A stretch of DNA of 61,747 nt from Sporomusa acidovorans (GCF_900101845.1 NZ_FNAM01000036.1:1-61747), one strand, 5' to 3'; counted from the stretch's first letter, positions 42,043-51,686 are shown. Notes: generated by a model not told the origin, from the sequence alone. Translations and numbers: made by a program.

Positions 42043-43431
42043 ATGGGATACCGTATTGAAAAAGACTCAATGGGTGAGGTAAAAGTACCTGCAGACAAAC
42101 TATGGGGTGCCCAAACACAGCGCAGTTATGAAAATTTTCGTATAGGTACGGAAAAGATGCCCTATGAGCTGGTGGAAGTATTCGGCATATTAAAACGTGC
42201 TGCTGCTGCTGTAAACAAAGAGCTTGGAATACTGGACGCAACAAAAGCGGCTGCGATCATTGCCGCTTGCGATGAATTGCTGGCGGGAAAGCTGGCAGGT
42301 AATTTTCCTTTAGTTGTTTGGCAGACAGGCAGTGGGACTCAGTTCAATATGAACATTAACGAAGTGCTGGCACACCGTGCTACCCAAATTTTAGCTGAAC
42401 AGGGAGAGAAAGGTACTGTTCATCCGAATGACCATGTAAACCGGTCGCAAAGTTCTAATGACATTTTCCCTACGGCTTTGCATGTGGTAGGCGTAACTTT
42501 AATTCGTAAGCAACTGTTTCCGGCGTTGCAAGCCTTGCTGCAAACCTTCGAACACAAGTCACAGGAGTTAAAAAATATTGTAAAAATCGGACGGACTCAT
42601 CTTATGGATGCTACGCCGCTTACGCTAGGACAGGAAATGAGCGGTTGGGCCCGCATGCTGCAGCGGAGTCAGGAAATGCTTACGATCGGTATCGACTTTT
42701 TATGCGACTTAGCGATGGGGGGAACAGCCGTCGGCACAGGAATTAATTCCCATCCGGATTTCGCTGTAAAAATTGCCGCTGAAATCAGTAAACTTACCGG
42801 GGAGAATTTCCGTACTGCACCGAATAAGTTCCACTCGCTTTCCAGCAAAGATGAAATTGTGGCCGTGCATGGCATGCTGAAAGCACTGGCGGCTGATCTT
42901 ATGAAAATAGCTAACGACGTGCGCTGGTTGGCTAGCGGTCCGCGCTGCGGCATTGGCGAACTTACGATCCCGGAAAATGAACCAGGTAGTTCTATTATGC
43001 CGTCAAAGGTAAATCCTACGCAAGCCGAAGCATTGACGATGGTGGTTACGCAGGTTTTTGGCAATGATACAACGGTAGCCTTTGCGGCAAGTCAGGGAAA
43101 TTTCCAGCTTAATGTGTTTATGCCGGTTATTGCCTATAATCTAATTCAGACTATCCGGCTATTGAGTGACAGCATGAATTCTTTCAACAATAATTGTGCT
43201 GTAGGTATTCAGCCCAACCTGAAAAATATTGATTTCTATCTGCATCAATCACTCATCTTGATTACAGGTCTGGTACCCCTTATTGGTTATGATAAAGCGG
43301 CTGAAATTGCCAAAAAAGCTGCGCATGAGGGTATTACCTTAAGAGAAGCTGCTTTAGCAACCGGCTATGTAAATGAAGCTGACTACGATTATTATATGGA
43401 CCCGGCAAGACTGGTGGCACCGCAAGCTTAA
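42043..43431 (+). CDS. fumC: Class II fumarate hydratase (FumC)
   Basis: A 462-residue oxygen-stable fumarase. The start at ATG 42043 gives the family N-terminus (YRIEKDSMGEVKVPADKLWGAQTQRS); ATG 42022 is earlier but has no site. Family landmarks are GSGTQFNMNINEV, VNRSQSSNDIFPTA, KIGRTHLMDATPLTLGQE and the catalytic-loop signature GSSIMPSKVNP near residue 313. It interconverts fumarate and malate. Its operon with malic enzyme forms a short fumarate-to-pyruvate route. Confidence 0.96.
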   Translation: MGYRIEKDSMGEVKVPADKLWGAQTQRSYENFRIGTEKMPYELVEVFGILKRAAAAVNKELGILDATKAAAIIAACDELLAGKLAGNFPLVVWQTGSGTQFNMNINEVLAHRATQILAEQGEKGTVHPNDHVNRSQSSNDIFPTALHVVGVTLIRKQLFPALQALLQTFEHKSQELKNIVKIGRTHLMDATPLTLGQEMSGWARMLQRSQEMLTIGIDFLCDLAMGGTAVGTGINSHPDFAVKIAAEISKLTGENFRTAPNKFHSLSSKDEIVAVHGMLKALAADLMKIANDVRWLASGPRCGIGELTIPENEPGSSIMPSKVNPTQAEALTMVVTQVFGNDTTVAFAASQGNFQLNVFMPVIAYNLIQTIRLLSDSMNSFNNNCAVGIQPNLKNIDFYLHQSLILITGLVPLIGYDKAAEIAKKAAHEGITLREAALATGYVNEADYDYYMDPARLVAPQA

Positions 43432-43513
43432 ACCAAGATATAAATTATTTTTCTGATGTGAGAGACGACAGCTATCTAGCAGACAATGTTTAGTCTAATA
43501 GCAATTGTTATAA

Positions 43514-43556
43514 CAAAAACGGACTGCCCTAGAAAATGGGGGTAGTCCGTTTTTGA
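43514..43556 (+). terminator. Rho-independent terminator
   Basis: AAAAACGGACT pairs with AGTCCGTTTTT (with an inner GCCC/GGGG stem); the T-run ends at 43555. It closes the malic enzyme-fumC operon. Confidence 0.85.
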
Positions 43557-43689
43557 TCAGTAGGTGAAAAGGTGTAGTAAGGTTACAGCCGGAGTCTTAC
43601 AGTTTATATGCCGGATTTTACTTTTTTCTATAAAAAGAAAAATTTGGCAGGATTATTACTCTGGTACAGAGAAATAAATAATATCGAAA

Positions 43690-43705
43690 GGTATACTGGT
43701 ATACC
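43690..43705. promoter_or_regulatory. GntR-type operator, site 3
   Basis: GGTATACTGGTATACC is the exact reverse complement of sites 1 and 2. It lies about 130 bp before the chemoreceptor gene, bringing that receptor into the same predicted regulon. Confidence 0.75.
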
Positions 43706-43835
43706 ATTAGATGCATAAATATTTTATGAGATGTGGAAACATCTCAGCCTAGAACTATTTTATAACGATTAGCTTGTTTTAAGGGTAAAAAATGCATGCG
43801 TATTTTTAACAAAATAGTGATGGGGGTTTTGGTAC

Positions 43836-45806
43836 ATGAAGTTACAGGTAAAATTCTTATTATTTTCAGTAGTTTGCGGCCTGGTCCTAATGGCAGTATC
43901 GCTTATCGGCTATCTTTATTCCGAGCAACAGGTAAGTAAGAATATTGAGAGTGAAATGACTAATGTAGTAAGTGCTGAGGTAAACCAAATGGACGGCTGG
44001 GTGATGTCCAAAGCAAGAACGGCCGAGGCAGTTGGCTGGGCGATTAGTAAGGGGCTGAGCGATCAGGAAATTACTACCGCCTTGCTTTCCGGGTATAAAG
44101 AGGACAAAGAAATATCGGCACTTTATGTTGGTCTTGAGAACGGAAAATTTTTGACTGGATCCGGGCAAAAAGTGCAAGCAAATTTTGATCCGCGCCAGCG
44201 GGACTGGTACAAAAAGGCAAAAGAACAAAACAGTCTGGCTTTTACGGATGTCTATATTAACGCCACTACAGGCCAGTCGGTCGTATCTGCCGCAGCACCA
44301 ATTAAGAATCATGATGGCAGTCTAAGAGGGATTATCGGATTAAGTATCCCTATTGATACTTTATACCAAAAGGTGAAAGAAATTAATTTGCATGGCCATG
44401 GATATGGATTATTTATGGACCAAAATGGTACGATTCTGACGCATCCTACGAATACGGACTTAATCGGTAAAAAATTATCCGAAGTTGACATGTATAAGCA
44501 AATTTCTGATTCAGTGACAAAACAACCGGCAGGAACCGTGCATTATAAAGAAAATGGCGATCAATATATTATGATTTTTAATTGTATTCCGTCTACTAAA
44601 TGGATTTTGGCCATTGCCGTGCCGGAGAAAGAAGCCTATGAGGGATTAGTCAGTTTCAAGTATCAATATATGATTATTGTGTTGATTGGGATTATGGCGA
44701 TTCTGGGTATCGGTTTTTATTTCTCACGTAATCTAGCTAAAAAGATGATTATTCTTACCGAAAGTGCGGCAAAAATAGCGAATGGTGATTTAACCCAAAA
44801 AGAGATTTCTGTGCATTCGCAGGATGAAGTCGGACAATTGGCGAAAACATTTTACAGTATGCAAGGAAGTTTACATAATCTTATTTGTCAAATGAGTCAA
44901 ACATCGGAACAACTTGCCTCATCGTCAGAGCAAATCAGTGGCAGTATTGATCAAATGAATCAAGTAACTACGCATATTGCAAGTTCTGTCACTGATGTGG
45001 CTTCAGGGGCAAGTGAGCAAGCGGCTGTAACGAATGATACCGCTGCTGTGGTTGAACGGATGTCCGCAGGCATTCAACAGGTGGCTGCCAATACCAATCA
45101 ATTGGCGCTCCATTCGGGCCAGGTTGCCGACAAGGCCCAAAATGGCGGTCAAGCAGTTACAGAAGCTGTTACCCAGATGGAAAATATTGAAAATACCGTT
45201 AATACTTCAGCTAAAGTAGTGGCCGAGTTGGGTGAGCGTTCTAAGGAAATCGGTCAAATTGTGGACACCATTTCCAATATTGCCGGGCAGACTAATCTTT
45301 TAGCCCTTAATGCCGCGATAGAAGCGGCCCGTGCCGGCGAGCAGGGACGCGGGTTTGCCGTGGTAGCCGATGAAGTACGGAATCTGGCGGAGCAGTCTCA
45401 TGAAGCAGCCAAGAGAATCGCTACCCTGATTGGGGAAATACAGGGAGATACAGATAGAGCTGTTGTTGCTATGAGTGACGGTACCCGGGAAGTTAAAACC
45501 GGCACGGAAGTGGTTAACACAGTTGGAGCTACATTCCGGGAAATTACAGAATTGGTGACTCAGGTATCAGACCAAGTTAAAGAAATTTCGGCAGCTCTCC
45601 AACAATTGGCTACTGGCAGTCAACAGATTGTGGATTCAGTGAAAAAAGTCGATGAGCTCAGTAAGCAGTCGACGGATAGATCACAAAGCGTGCTGGCAGC
45701 AACGGAAGAACAACTGTCGTCTATGGAAGAAGTTGCAACTTCCAGCAGGGCATTAGCAACTTTAGCTAACAAATTACAAGCAATGGTAGACAAGTTTCAG
45801 ATCTAA
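43836..45806 (+). CDS. Methyl-accepting chemotaxis protein (dCache sensor)
   Basis: A 656-residue chemoreceptor. Residues 7-28 and about 280-300 are membrane helices enclosing an extracytoplasmic dCache-type sensor (FDPRQRDWYKKAKEQ, FTDVYINATTGQSVVSAAAPI, GLSIPIDTLYQKVKEI). A HAMP domain and a long coiled-coil signalling domain follow, with the hairpin tip IVDTISNIAGQTNLLALNAAIEAARAGEQGRGFAVVADEVRNLAEQS. It carries information to CheA/CheW. Its promoter region has the third GntR operator, so it is probably induced with the catabolic genes and senses their substrate or a related carboxylate. Confidence 0.94.
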   Translation: MKLQVKFLLFSVVCGLVLMAVSLIGYLYSEQQVSKNIESEMTNVVSAEVNQMDGWVMSKARTAEAVGWAISKGLSDQEITTALLSGYKEDKEISALYVGLENGKFLTGSGQKVQANFDPRQRDWYKKAKEQNSLAFTDVYINATTGQSVVSAAAPIKNHDGSLRGIIGLSIPIDTLYQKVKEINLHGHGYGLFMDQNGTILTHPTNTDLIGKKLSEVDMYKQISDSVTKQPAGTVHYKENGDQYIMIFNCIPSTKWILAIAVPEKEAYEGLVSFKYQYMIIVLIGIMAILGIGFYFSRNLAKKMIILTESAAKIANGDLTQKEISVHSQDEVGQLAKTFYSMQGSLHNLICQMSQTSEQLASSSEQISGSIDQMNQVTTHIASSVTDVASGASEQAAVTNDTAAVVERMSAGIQQVAANTNQLALHSGQVADKAQNGGQAVTEAVTQMENIENTVNTSAKVVAELGERSKEIGQIVDTISNIAGQTNLLALNAAIEAARAGEQGRGFAVVADEVRNLAEQSHEAAKRIATLIGEIQGDTDRAVVAMSDGTREVKTGTEVVNTVGATFREITELVTQVSDQVKEISAALQQLATGSQQIVDSVKKVDELSKQSTDRSQSVLAATEEQLSSMEEVATSSRALATLANKLQAMVDKFQI

Positions 45807-45891
45807 CGGGTGTCCCTTGATTAACAGGTACTCTTGGTCAACTTTAAAAACAATTTAGGTGTGCGCCGTGGTACTGTTAGCCATTCCCAAT

Positions 45892-45926
45892 AATGTAAGC
45901 CGCAATCCTCGTAGGATTGCGGCTTT
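45892..45926 (+). terminator. Terminator after the MCP gene; second copy of a dispersed hairpin
   Basis: AAGCCGCAATCCT and AGGATTGCGGCTT form a 13-bp stem ending in TTTT. The sequence, including the AATGT before it, closely matches the hairpin at 21326-21362. Confidence 0.75.
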
Positions 45927-45994
45927 TACTGACAGATGGTATCTTATCCCAATATGACATCGTTGATATTTATGACAAGTAATTAATATTTCAA

Positions 45995-46845
45995 CTATAA
46001 TTTAAATTTGATTACCTCTGATTGTAAATCCTGGGATAATTTAGAAAGAGACTGACTGGATGCGGCAACCTCCTCCATAGAAGCCAGTTGCTCTTGCGCA
46101 GCAGCTGAAACACCCTGGGCCTCCGCCGCTGATTTCTTACCCAGACGATCCACTTTTTCTACTGAATCAACAACGAACGCATTATTGGCGAAGTTTTTTC
46201 ATCTTTGAGAGCATTATACTTCATGGCTATTTCCTGATCCGGATGGAAGATAGCCAAGCCATCTGCTTGCAGTACATAGGCATAACCAGTTTGGCCAACC
46301 TTGATGTTAAGTACTTTCTTAGTTAATTCCTCCATACTCATTGGCCCAAATAAAACACCGACAACTACACCGTTTGATTTAACCGGAACAGCTACGGTGG
46401 CAATCAATTTTCCCGTTTGTCTTGAAGTTGCAGGATCGGCTATAAAACTTTCGCCTTGCATGGCGTGTTTGAAAAAGAGCTTGTCCGCCACACTGACCTT
46501 AAAACCGGTCGCTGAGCATGACATTCCATATCTATCGGCATAAACAATTCCCTCATATGCTTTGTTGGTATTCTGCGCAGCGGCAAGCACCGGCATAATT
46601 TCTTGCAGGCTGCCTCCTTGCATCACAGGGTTGCTGGCAAGCATTGTTAATTCCAGCTTGCGTGACTTCAGCCACTCATTCATATCCTGGGCGGAGTTTA
46701 CCGCCTCTTTTTGCATACTGGTGGTAATCTCTTCAGTAATAATGCTTCGGGCCCGCCAGTAATTCAGTCCACCTAAAATACTCATTGCCACCAAGAAGAT
46801 AAGTAGCACAATCACTGTCAATTTCGTCTGTATACTTTTCATCAA
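45995..46845 (-). pseudogene. Chemoreceptor with internal deletion
   Basis: The 5' part is a normal dCache chemoreceptor N-terminus: membrane helix (LTVIVLLIFLVAMSILGGL), YEGIVYADRYGMSCSATG, GVLFGPMSMEELTKKVLNI. Near 46170 it jumps, out of frame, to the last 60 codons of an MCP signalling domain (VVDSVEKVDRLGKKSAAEAQGVSAAAQEQLASMEEVAASSQSLSKL...), ending with TAG at 45995-45997. The HAMP domain and the signalling hairpin tip are missing. The truncated frame ends at 46159. It is a deletion pseudogene that could at most make a free sensor. Confidence 0.85.
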
Positions 46846-46975
46846 TATCCTCCGATCTCTTTATATGAAGATTTATCTACGGATTGCTCCATTAAACACA
46901 GTATCTCTGTTTTAATTTAATACCGTGTATTGAAAAAGTGATGCAATAAAACCTCTACAAATCAATTTCTTTCCC

Positions 46976-47234
46976 GATAGCATTTATTCGCCATCACGAT
47001 ACCGCATGGTATTACGCTGTACCGGAAAAACATCCCGTTTTTGAAGAACATTCTCATAATGCTGACGAATTAATCGGCTTTTTTAGCAGCGATCCGAACG
47101 ATCCTTATAATCTTGGCGCTGAAATCGAAGTCAGCATTAACGGCGAAAAGCATCTCATTACCCGTTCATCCTTAATTTTTATACCTGCCAATATGAAACA
47201 TATGCCAATGAATATCATAAAGGTATTGCTGTGA
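46976..47234 (+). pseudogene. Cupin-like protein fragment
   Basis: An open stretch without a start codon reads FIRHHDTAWYYAVPEKHPVFEEHSHNADEL..., then GAEIEVSINGEKHLITRSSLIFIPANMKHMPM, the His-rich metal-site pattern of a small cupin. The 5' end is missing and the 3' end runs into the opposite-strand PAS fragment. It is read as a remnant. Confidence 0.6.
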
Positions 47235-47475
47235 GATGCTTGGTTCCGTTCTTTTTTATATGTATTAACAGGGAACTGGTCTTGATAGTACTGGGCTGAT
47301 CCTTCAGGTCTGTTATTTTATTTCTCCCAGATTCGAGTATTTCTTGTTCACTCATTTTGAAAAAATTACAAGAGGCTGGATTGGCGGCAACAACTCTGCC
47401 ATCAGGTTGCGTAATTAATACTGGAAAATGATGCAAAATTAATGCCAACCATACTGTAAAACTAAGTGAGTGCAA
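47215..47475 (-). pseudogene. PAS-domain fragment of a signalling protein
   Basis: 86 residues containing a PAS core: LHHFPVLITQPDGRVVAANPASCNFFKMSEQEILESGRNKITDL. No output domain follows, and the upstream 20 residues are not convincing. It overlaps the cupin remnant head-on. This is probably the surviving N-terminal PAS part of a deleted kinase or activator. Confidence 0.55.
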
Positions 47476-47531
47476 AATAGTTATTTAAGTTACGATAAAT
47501 GAACTTTATCAAATTGTGACCTTAATTAAAC

Positions 47532-47580
47532 AAAGTCCTTGGTGTTATTGCTGTTGCTACAGTGTACCACCAAGGACTTT
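47532..47580. terminator. Bidirectional terminator
   Basis: AAAGTCCTTGGTG (47532-47544) is exactly mirrored at 47568-47580 and followed by TTTTCC. It insulates the respiratory module from the remnants upstream. Confidence 0.75.
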
Positions 47581-47684
47581 TCCTATAAGTTTAGCGTTAT
47601 TCGATTCTATGTTTTTGCCTAATTTCGCGTTGCCGCAATTAAGGCAGTGTAAAAATCAGTAAATTAAAAAAGCGAGATCACTTC

Positions 47685-47718
47685 ACACATTTTTACATAG
47701 GTTTACACATTTTTCCGG
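47685..47718 (+). promoter_or_regulatory. Paired enhancer boxes (UAS) upstream of the porin gene
   Basis: ACACATTTTTACAT (47685-47698) and ACACATTTTTCCGG (47705-47718), with start points exactly 20 bp apart. The same pair architecture precedes the flavoprotein and cytochrome genes. It ends 92 bp before the -24 element. Confidence 0.7.
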
Positions 47719-47809
47719 TAGTGACTATTGGTTAATCCAGATACGTAAAGCCTTATTATTATGGCCCGCCGGCGTTCTGCCATACAATATGATATTTACT
47801 TTGAAAACC

Positions 47810-47825
47810 TGGCATGAATCATGCG
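47810..47825 (+). promoter_or_regulatory. Sigma-54 promoter of the porin gene
   Basis: TGGCATGAATCATGCG: GG (47811-47812) and GC (47823-47824) are 10 bases apart. It is nearly identical to the promoters at 49627 and 56055. Confidence 0.82.
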
Positions 47826-47968
47826 TAAACCTATAAACGAAACAAAGTAAGGCATAACTACGGAGATTGTACAGGCGAGAAAATTCCGTAGTGTACTTTA
47901 ATGAGAATGGGGGGAGTCATACCAAGAAGCGTTGCTAAAAGATTAAAAAGCATAATTAGGAGGGTATT

Positions 47969-49426
47969 ATGAAAAAAAACAAAAAACTTAAAAAATGGCT
48001 GGCAATTGTACCACTGGCACTCATGTCCATAACCATGGCCGGAATTCCGGTAGTAGACAATCCTGTTCATGCTGCCGCTGCCACGGCTTCCTTCAGTGAT
48101 GTTCCTGCCGATCATTGGGCCTATGATGCGGTAGGAAAATTAGTTAAGGCAGGCCTTGTTGACGGCTATACGGATAAAACCTTCAAAGGCGACAGAACCA
48201 TGACCCGTTATGAATTTGCCTTTATTGTTGCTAAGGCTATGGACAAGTTTGAGAGTGCTGACGAAGCCAATAAAATGCTGATCGATAAACTGTCTGCCGA
48301 GTTTGCCGGCGAACTTAACCGCCTGGGCGCCCGGGTGGCCAAGGTGGAAAGCAAGACTAATACCTGGGTGAGTGGGGAAACCCGCTTCCGCTATATGGGC
48401 AATGACCCGAAGGCACCCGAATCACACAAGCTGCGGGGATCAGACAAGTTTGACTTCCGGCAGCGCGTCAAATTTCAGGGAACCATTAATGAGGATATTT
48501 CCTGGGTAGCACGGGTTCAGGCCACCGGTAAAGCGGGAAATTACAGTAAGGATAATAATGACGGAACTACTGCTTCCTTTGATTTGTTTGCCGTAACCGC
48601 GAAAAATGTTTTTGGCATCGATAAGGTCCGCATCGGCCGCTTTCCCTATGATGATTTTACCCACGGACTATTTGGCAAGGTGGTAGGTGTTGATGGTATC
48701 CGTGTGGATGAGGGCTTGGGCAACTTAACGTTTACCGGTTCGGTAAATAATGTTAAAGGAAATAAGAATATAGCTAACGGTATTGGTGATAGTGGCGACG
48801 CCAAAACGGTAACTACTGCGCAGTTATCCGGTAAATTCAGTCCGAAATTTGGCTGGAAAGCAGGTTATTATTGGTCTGACGGTGAAGGCAGCAATGAGAC
48901 GATGAATGTCAGTGCCGGCAAGACATTTGCCAGTTCCAAAGGTTGGGCAGTGGGTATTGATACCAAAATCGGCGATAATCTGTTGTTGATCGGTGATTAT
49001 GTATCAACTAATTTGAGTGATGCGGTCAACCTATCTGATTCACCTAAAGGCTGGGCCGTGGAACTGACTAACGCCACCAAACAGCCGCCGATATTCTATG
49101 GGGCAAAAATGCTTGTAGATTACAAGAAACCAGGTGACTTCGGCTGGTCGGTATCCTATCGCAGCATTGATGCCGGCGCAATTCCCGCCGGGGCCGGCGG
49201 TTTTGACGCACAGGCCATAAGCTATGGTTCAGACAAGTATTCAACATTAACCAAAGGCTCCGACAACATCAAAGGCTTATTCGTAGCTTTATCCACTACG
49301 ATTAAAAAGAACGTTGTGTGGACGATTGAGGGACAAGACCTGAAATTTAAGAACAGAAAGCTTACCGACGCGACTTCCGACGACCTTGGCAAAACATATA
49401 TGACGAAGATCGAGTTTTTCTATTAA
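47969..49426 (+). CDS. SLH-domain outer-membrane porin
   Basis: A 485-residue outer-membrane protein. After a signal peptide (residues 1-36, ending HAAAA) comes one SLH domain (SFSDVPADHWAYDAVGKLVKAGLVDGYTDKTFKGDRTMTRYEFAFIVAKAM), a short coiled coil (residues 95-125), and a beta-barrel of alternating aromatic strands that ends in KIEFFY, a typical barrel C-terminus. In Negativicutes such proteins tether the outer membrane to peptidoglycan and act as pores. Its sigma-54 promoter and paired UAS link it to the respiratory genes downstream, so it is probably an inducible pore for their substrate. Confidence 0.92.
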   Translation: MKKNKKLKKWLAIVPLALMSITMAGIPVVDNPVHAAAATASFSDVPADHWAYDAVGKLVKAGLVDGYTDKTFKGDRTMTRYEFAFIVAKAMDKFESADEANKMLIDKLSAEFAGELNRLGARVAKVESKTNTWVSGETRFRYMGNDPKAPESHKLRGSDKFDFRQRVKFQGTINEDISWVARVQATGKAGNYSKDNNDGTTASFDLFAVTAKNVFGIDKVRIGRFPYDDFTHGLFGKVVGVDGIRVDEGLGNLTFTGSVNNVKGNKNIANGIGDSGDAKTVTTAQLSGKFSPKFGWKAGYYWSDGEGSNETMNVSAGKTFASSKGWAVGIDTKIGDNLLLIGDYVSTNLSDAVNLSDSPKGWAVELTNATKQPPIFYGAKMLVDYKKPGDFGWSVSYRSIDAGAIPAGAGGFDAQAISYGSDKYSTLTKGSDNIKGLFVALSTTIKKNVVWTIEGQDLKFKNRKLTDATSDDLGKTYMTKIEFFY

Positions 49427-49482
49427 GGTTGGAATTAATTGCTAAGTCTACTTTATTGGGAAGAATATTTAATTTATCAATA

Positions 49483-49516
49483 ACACAGCTTTGCATATTG
49501 TTACACAGCTTTACAC
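49483..49516 (+). promoter_or_regulatory. Paired enhancer boxes (UAS) upstream of the flavoprotein gene
   Basis: ACACAGCTTTGCAT (49483-49496) and ACACAGCTTTACAC (49503-49516), 20 bp apart, ending 111 bp before the -24 element. Confidence 0.72.
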
Positions 49517-49626
49517 TTTTGCCTGATTATAATTGCTGTTTTTCGATGGTAAACATTGTGCATAGCCCTAGCGGATGTTGGAACTTAGTATCCGTTTTGA
49601 TGTATAACAAAGTTATTTAAGAAGTT

Positions 49627-49642
49627 TGGCATAGATCATGCA
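49627..49642 (+). promoter_or_regulatory. Sigma-54 promoter of the flavoprotein gene
   Basis: TGGCATAGATCATGCA, with GG (49628-49629) and GC (49640-49641) 10 bases apart. It is followed about 115 bp later by the flavoprotein ATG. Confidence 0.84.
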
Positions 49643-49755
49643 ATGTATTTGAAAGAGTCTGCCTTGTAAGTAACAGTAATAAGGGAGGTACAAGCATTGC
49701 AAGGATAGTAACTTTATTTTTTTGTCTTAAAAGATACTTGAGCGGAGGTAAATAC

Positions 49756-51462
49756 ATGGAAAAAGATCCTAACAAGCAGAAAGGCATTTCTCGTAGAGGT
49801 TTCCTAAAAAGCGGTGCATTGGCTGTTGTCGGTTCCAGCTTTCTGTTATCAGCTTGCGGTAAAGGCAAAAATGAAAAACAGGAAGACGCCAATGCCGGCA
49901 AAAAAACGGCTGCCAATCAGGAACCAAGTTTCCTAAAGGCGCCGGCGCCAATTAAAGACAGTGATATTAAAGAAACCGTTGAGGCCGATGTAGTCGTTGT
50001 CGGTGCGGGTATGGCGGGGCTTTGTGCAGCTATTTCGGCAGCGCAGGAAGGCGCCAAGGTCGTAGTGATTGAAAAAACACAAAGTGTTAACTTCCGCAGC
50101 TACGATTATGGTGCCATCAACGCCAAGGTACAAAAAGAAGTCGATATTGAGATAAATCCATTGGATGTAACCCGGGAAATTATGAAATTTGCCAGCTATA
50201 AGGCCGATCAAAAGGTAGTTCAGCAATTTGTTGATAATAGCGGCAAAGTAAATGATTGGCTTCTTGACCTTGCGCTGCAAGTCGGTTGTAAAATAAAACA
50301 TATTCACAAGAAGGAAGAATTAGTTGCGCCGGTATCCACATTGCCGACATTCCCAACTTTGACATTTGTGCTTGAACCGCCGGAAGAAGCGATCAGCAAA
50401 ATTCAACAAGGCATCTATGGCGGCAGGGCAACTATTGCCGTGGCGTACACTTTGCTGACCAATGCTGAAAAAGCAGGTGTTACGATTCGTTATAAAACAC
50501 CTGCAGAGCAATTGGTCCGGCAAGATAACAAGGGCAGAGTTACCGGTGTTATCGGTAAAGCGGAAGATGGTAAGTATATCAAATTTAATGCCAAAAAAGG
50601 TGTCATCCTGTGTGCCGGTGACTACGGGCATGATGAAGAAATGTTAAAATATTATGTTCCCACATCAGATAGTATTACGAAAATTTCCTACCCGGGCAAA
50701 TATAATACGGGTGACGGCCAAAAAATGGGAATGTGGATTGGTGCTGCCATTGATGAAGGTCCGCATTGTGCCATGTACTTTGATAAAGCATTTGTTGCCG
50801 ACCCGAAAGTAAATCCGGACTCGCTGGTTCGCCAGCCATGGTTGGGAGTTAACATGAAAGGCGAGCGTTACGGGAACGAGGATTTGCCGTTTAGCTATTT
50901 GTCAAATCAAGTTCGTCAACAGCCCGGCAAAAGCAAATGGAATATTTGGGATTCTAAATGGCCGGAAGAAGGTCCTAAATTCAGGCAAACGGCTTGTAAA
51001 GAAATGTTGACAATAGAGCATCATAATCCAAAAGTTATTGAGGAGTATATTGCCAAAGGGCTTGTAAAGAAAGCCGATACAATTGAGCAGTTAGCGGAAC
51101 TTACAAACCTGCCGGCGGAACCCTTGAAAAAGACAATTGCCCGTTATAATGAATTAGCCAAAAAAGGTGTAGACGAAGATTTTGGCAAACCAAGTCTGTT
51201 CATGACGACAATCGAGAAACCTCCTTTCTATGCAGCCAATATTGGTACTTCGATGTTAGTAACCCTTGGCGGTTTGCAAATCAACGACAACATGCAAGTA
51301 CTGGATACGGAAAAGAATGTAATTCCCGGACTTTATGCGGCCGGTAATAATTCAGGCTGTTTCTATGGGGCCGATTATCCTAACTTTATTCCGGGAAACA
51401 GCCATGGCCGTGCTTATACATTCGGCTATTTATCCGGTAAAAATGCTAGCAAATTAGGTTAA
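49756..51462 (+). CDS. Tat-exported FAD-dependent reductase (fumarate reductase flavoprotein-like)
   Basis: A 568-residue flavoprotein. The N-terminus has a twin-arginine motif (SRRGFLK, R13-R14) and a lipobox (LSAC, Cys34), so it is exported folded and lipid-anchored. FAD binding is at VVVVGAGMAGLCAAIS (about residue 82) and near the C-terminus (NVIPGLYAAGNNSG). It belongs to the fumarate/urocanate reductase and ketosteroid dehydrogenase-like group, but the fumarate-site residues are not recognisable: HT-x-GG is replaced by MLVTLGGL and the usual Arg region by GADYPNFIPGNSHGRA. The pairing with a small cytochrome c resembles Cgr1/Cgr2 of Eggerthella. The acceptor is probably an unsaturated organic compound other than fumarate. 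Confidence 0.88.
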   Translation: MEKDPNKQKGISRRGFLKSGALAVVGSSFLLSACGKGKNEKQEDANAGKKTAANQEPSFLKAPAPIKDSDIKETVEADVVVVGAGMAGLCAAISAAQEGAKVVVIEKTQSVNFRSYDYGAINAKVQKEVDIEINPLDVTREIMKFASYKADQKVVQQFVDNSGKVNDWLLDLALQVGCKIKHIHKKEELVAPVSTLPTFPTLTFVLEPPEEAISKIQQGIYGGRATIAVAYTLLTNAEKAGVTIRYKTPAEQLVRQDNKGRVTGVIGKAEDGKYIKFNAKKGVILCAGDYGHDEEMLKYYVPTSDSITKISYPGKYNTGDGQKMGMWIGAAIDEGPHCAMYFDKAFVADPKVNPDSLVRQPWLGVNMKGERYGNEDLPFSYLSNQVRQQPGKSKWNIWDSKWPEEGPKFRQTACKEMLTIEHHNPKVIEEYIAKGLVKKADTIEQLAELTNLPAEPLKKTIARYNELAKKGVDEDFGKPSLFMTTIEKPPFYAANIGTSMLVTLGGLQINDNMQVLDTEKNVIPGLYAAGNNSGCFYGADYPNFIPGNSHGRAYTFGYLSGKNASKLG

Positions 51463-51497
51463 GGTGTAAATAAAAATTAAATATTAGGCTAGTTTAA

Positions 51498-51535
51498 AAA
51501 TAGTTCAGATTAAAGTATATCTGGACTATTTTTTA
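51498..51535 (+). terminator. Rho-independent terminator
   Basis: AATAGTTCAGAT pairs with ATCTGGACTATT, followed by TTTTTT. It separates the flavoprotein gene from the two-component genes. Confidence 0.82.
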
Positions 51536-51686
51536 TGTTATTCATAAATTGTTCATAATTAATTCATATTGACTTTATTGATAATAAGATTGTGAAAAAA
51601 TATAATATAAAGTGAATTTATAAAAAATATTTCTGGTAATACATACAGGCAAATTGCACTGTTAAAGGCTAATGGGGTAAATTAGT

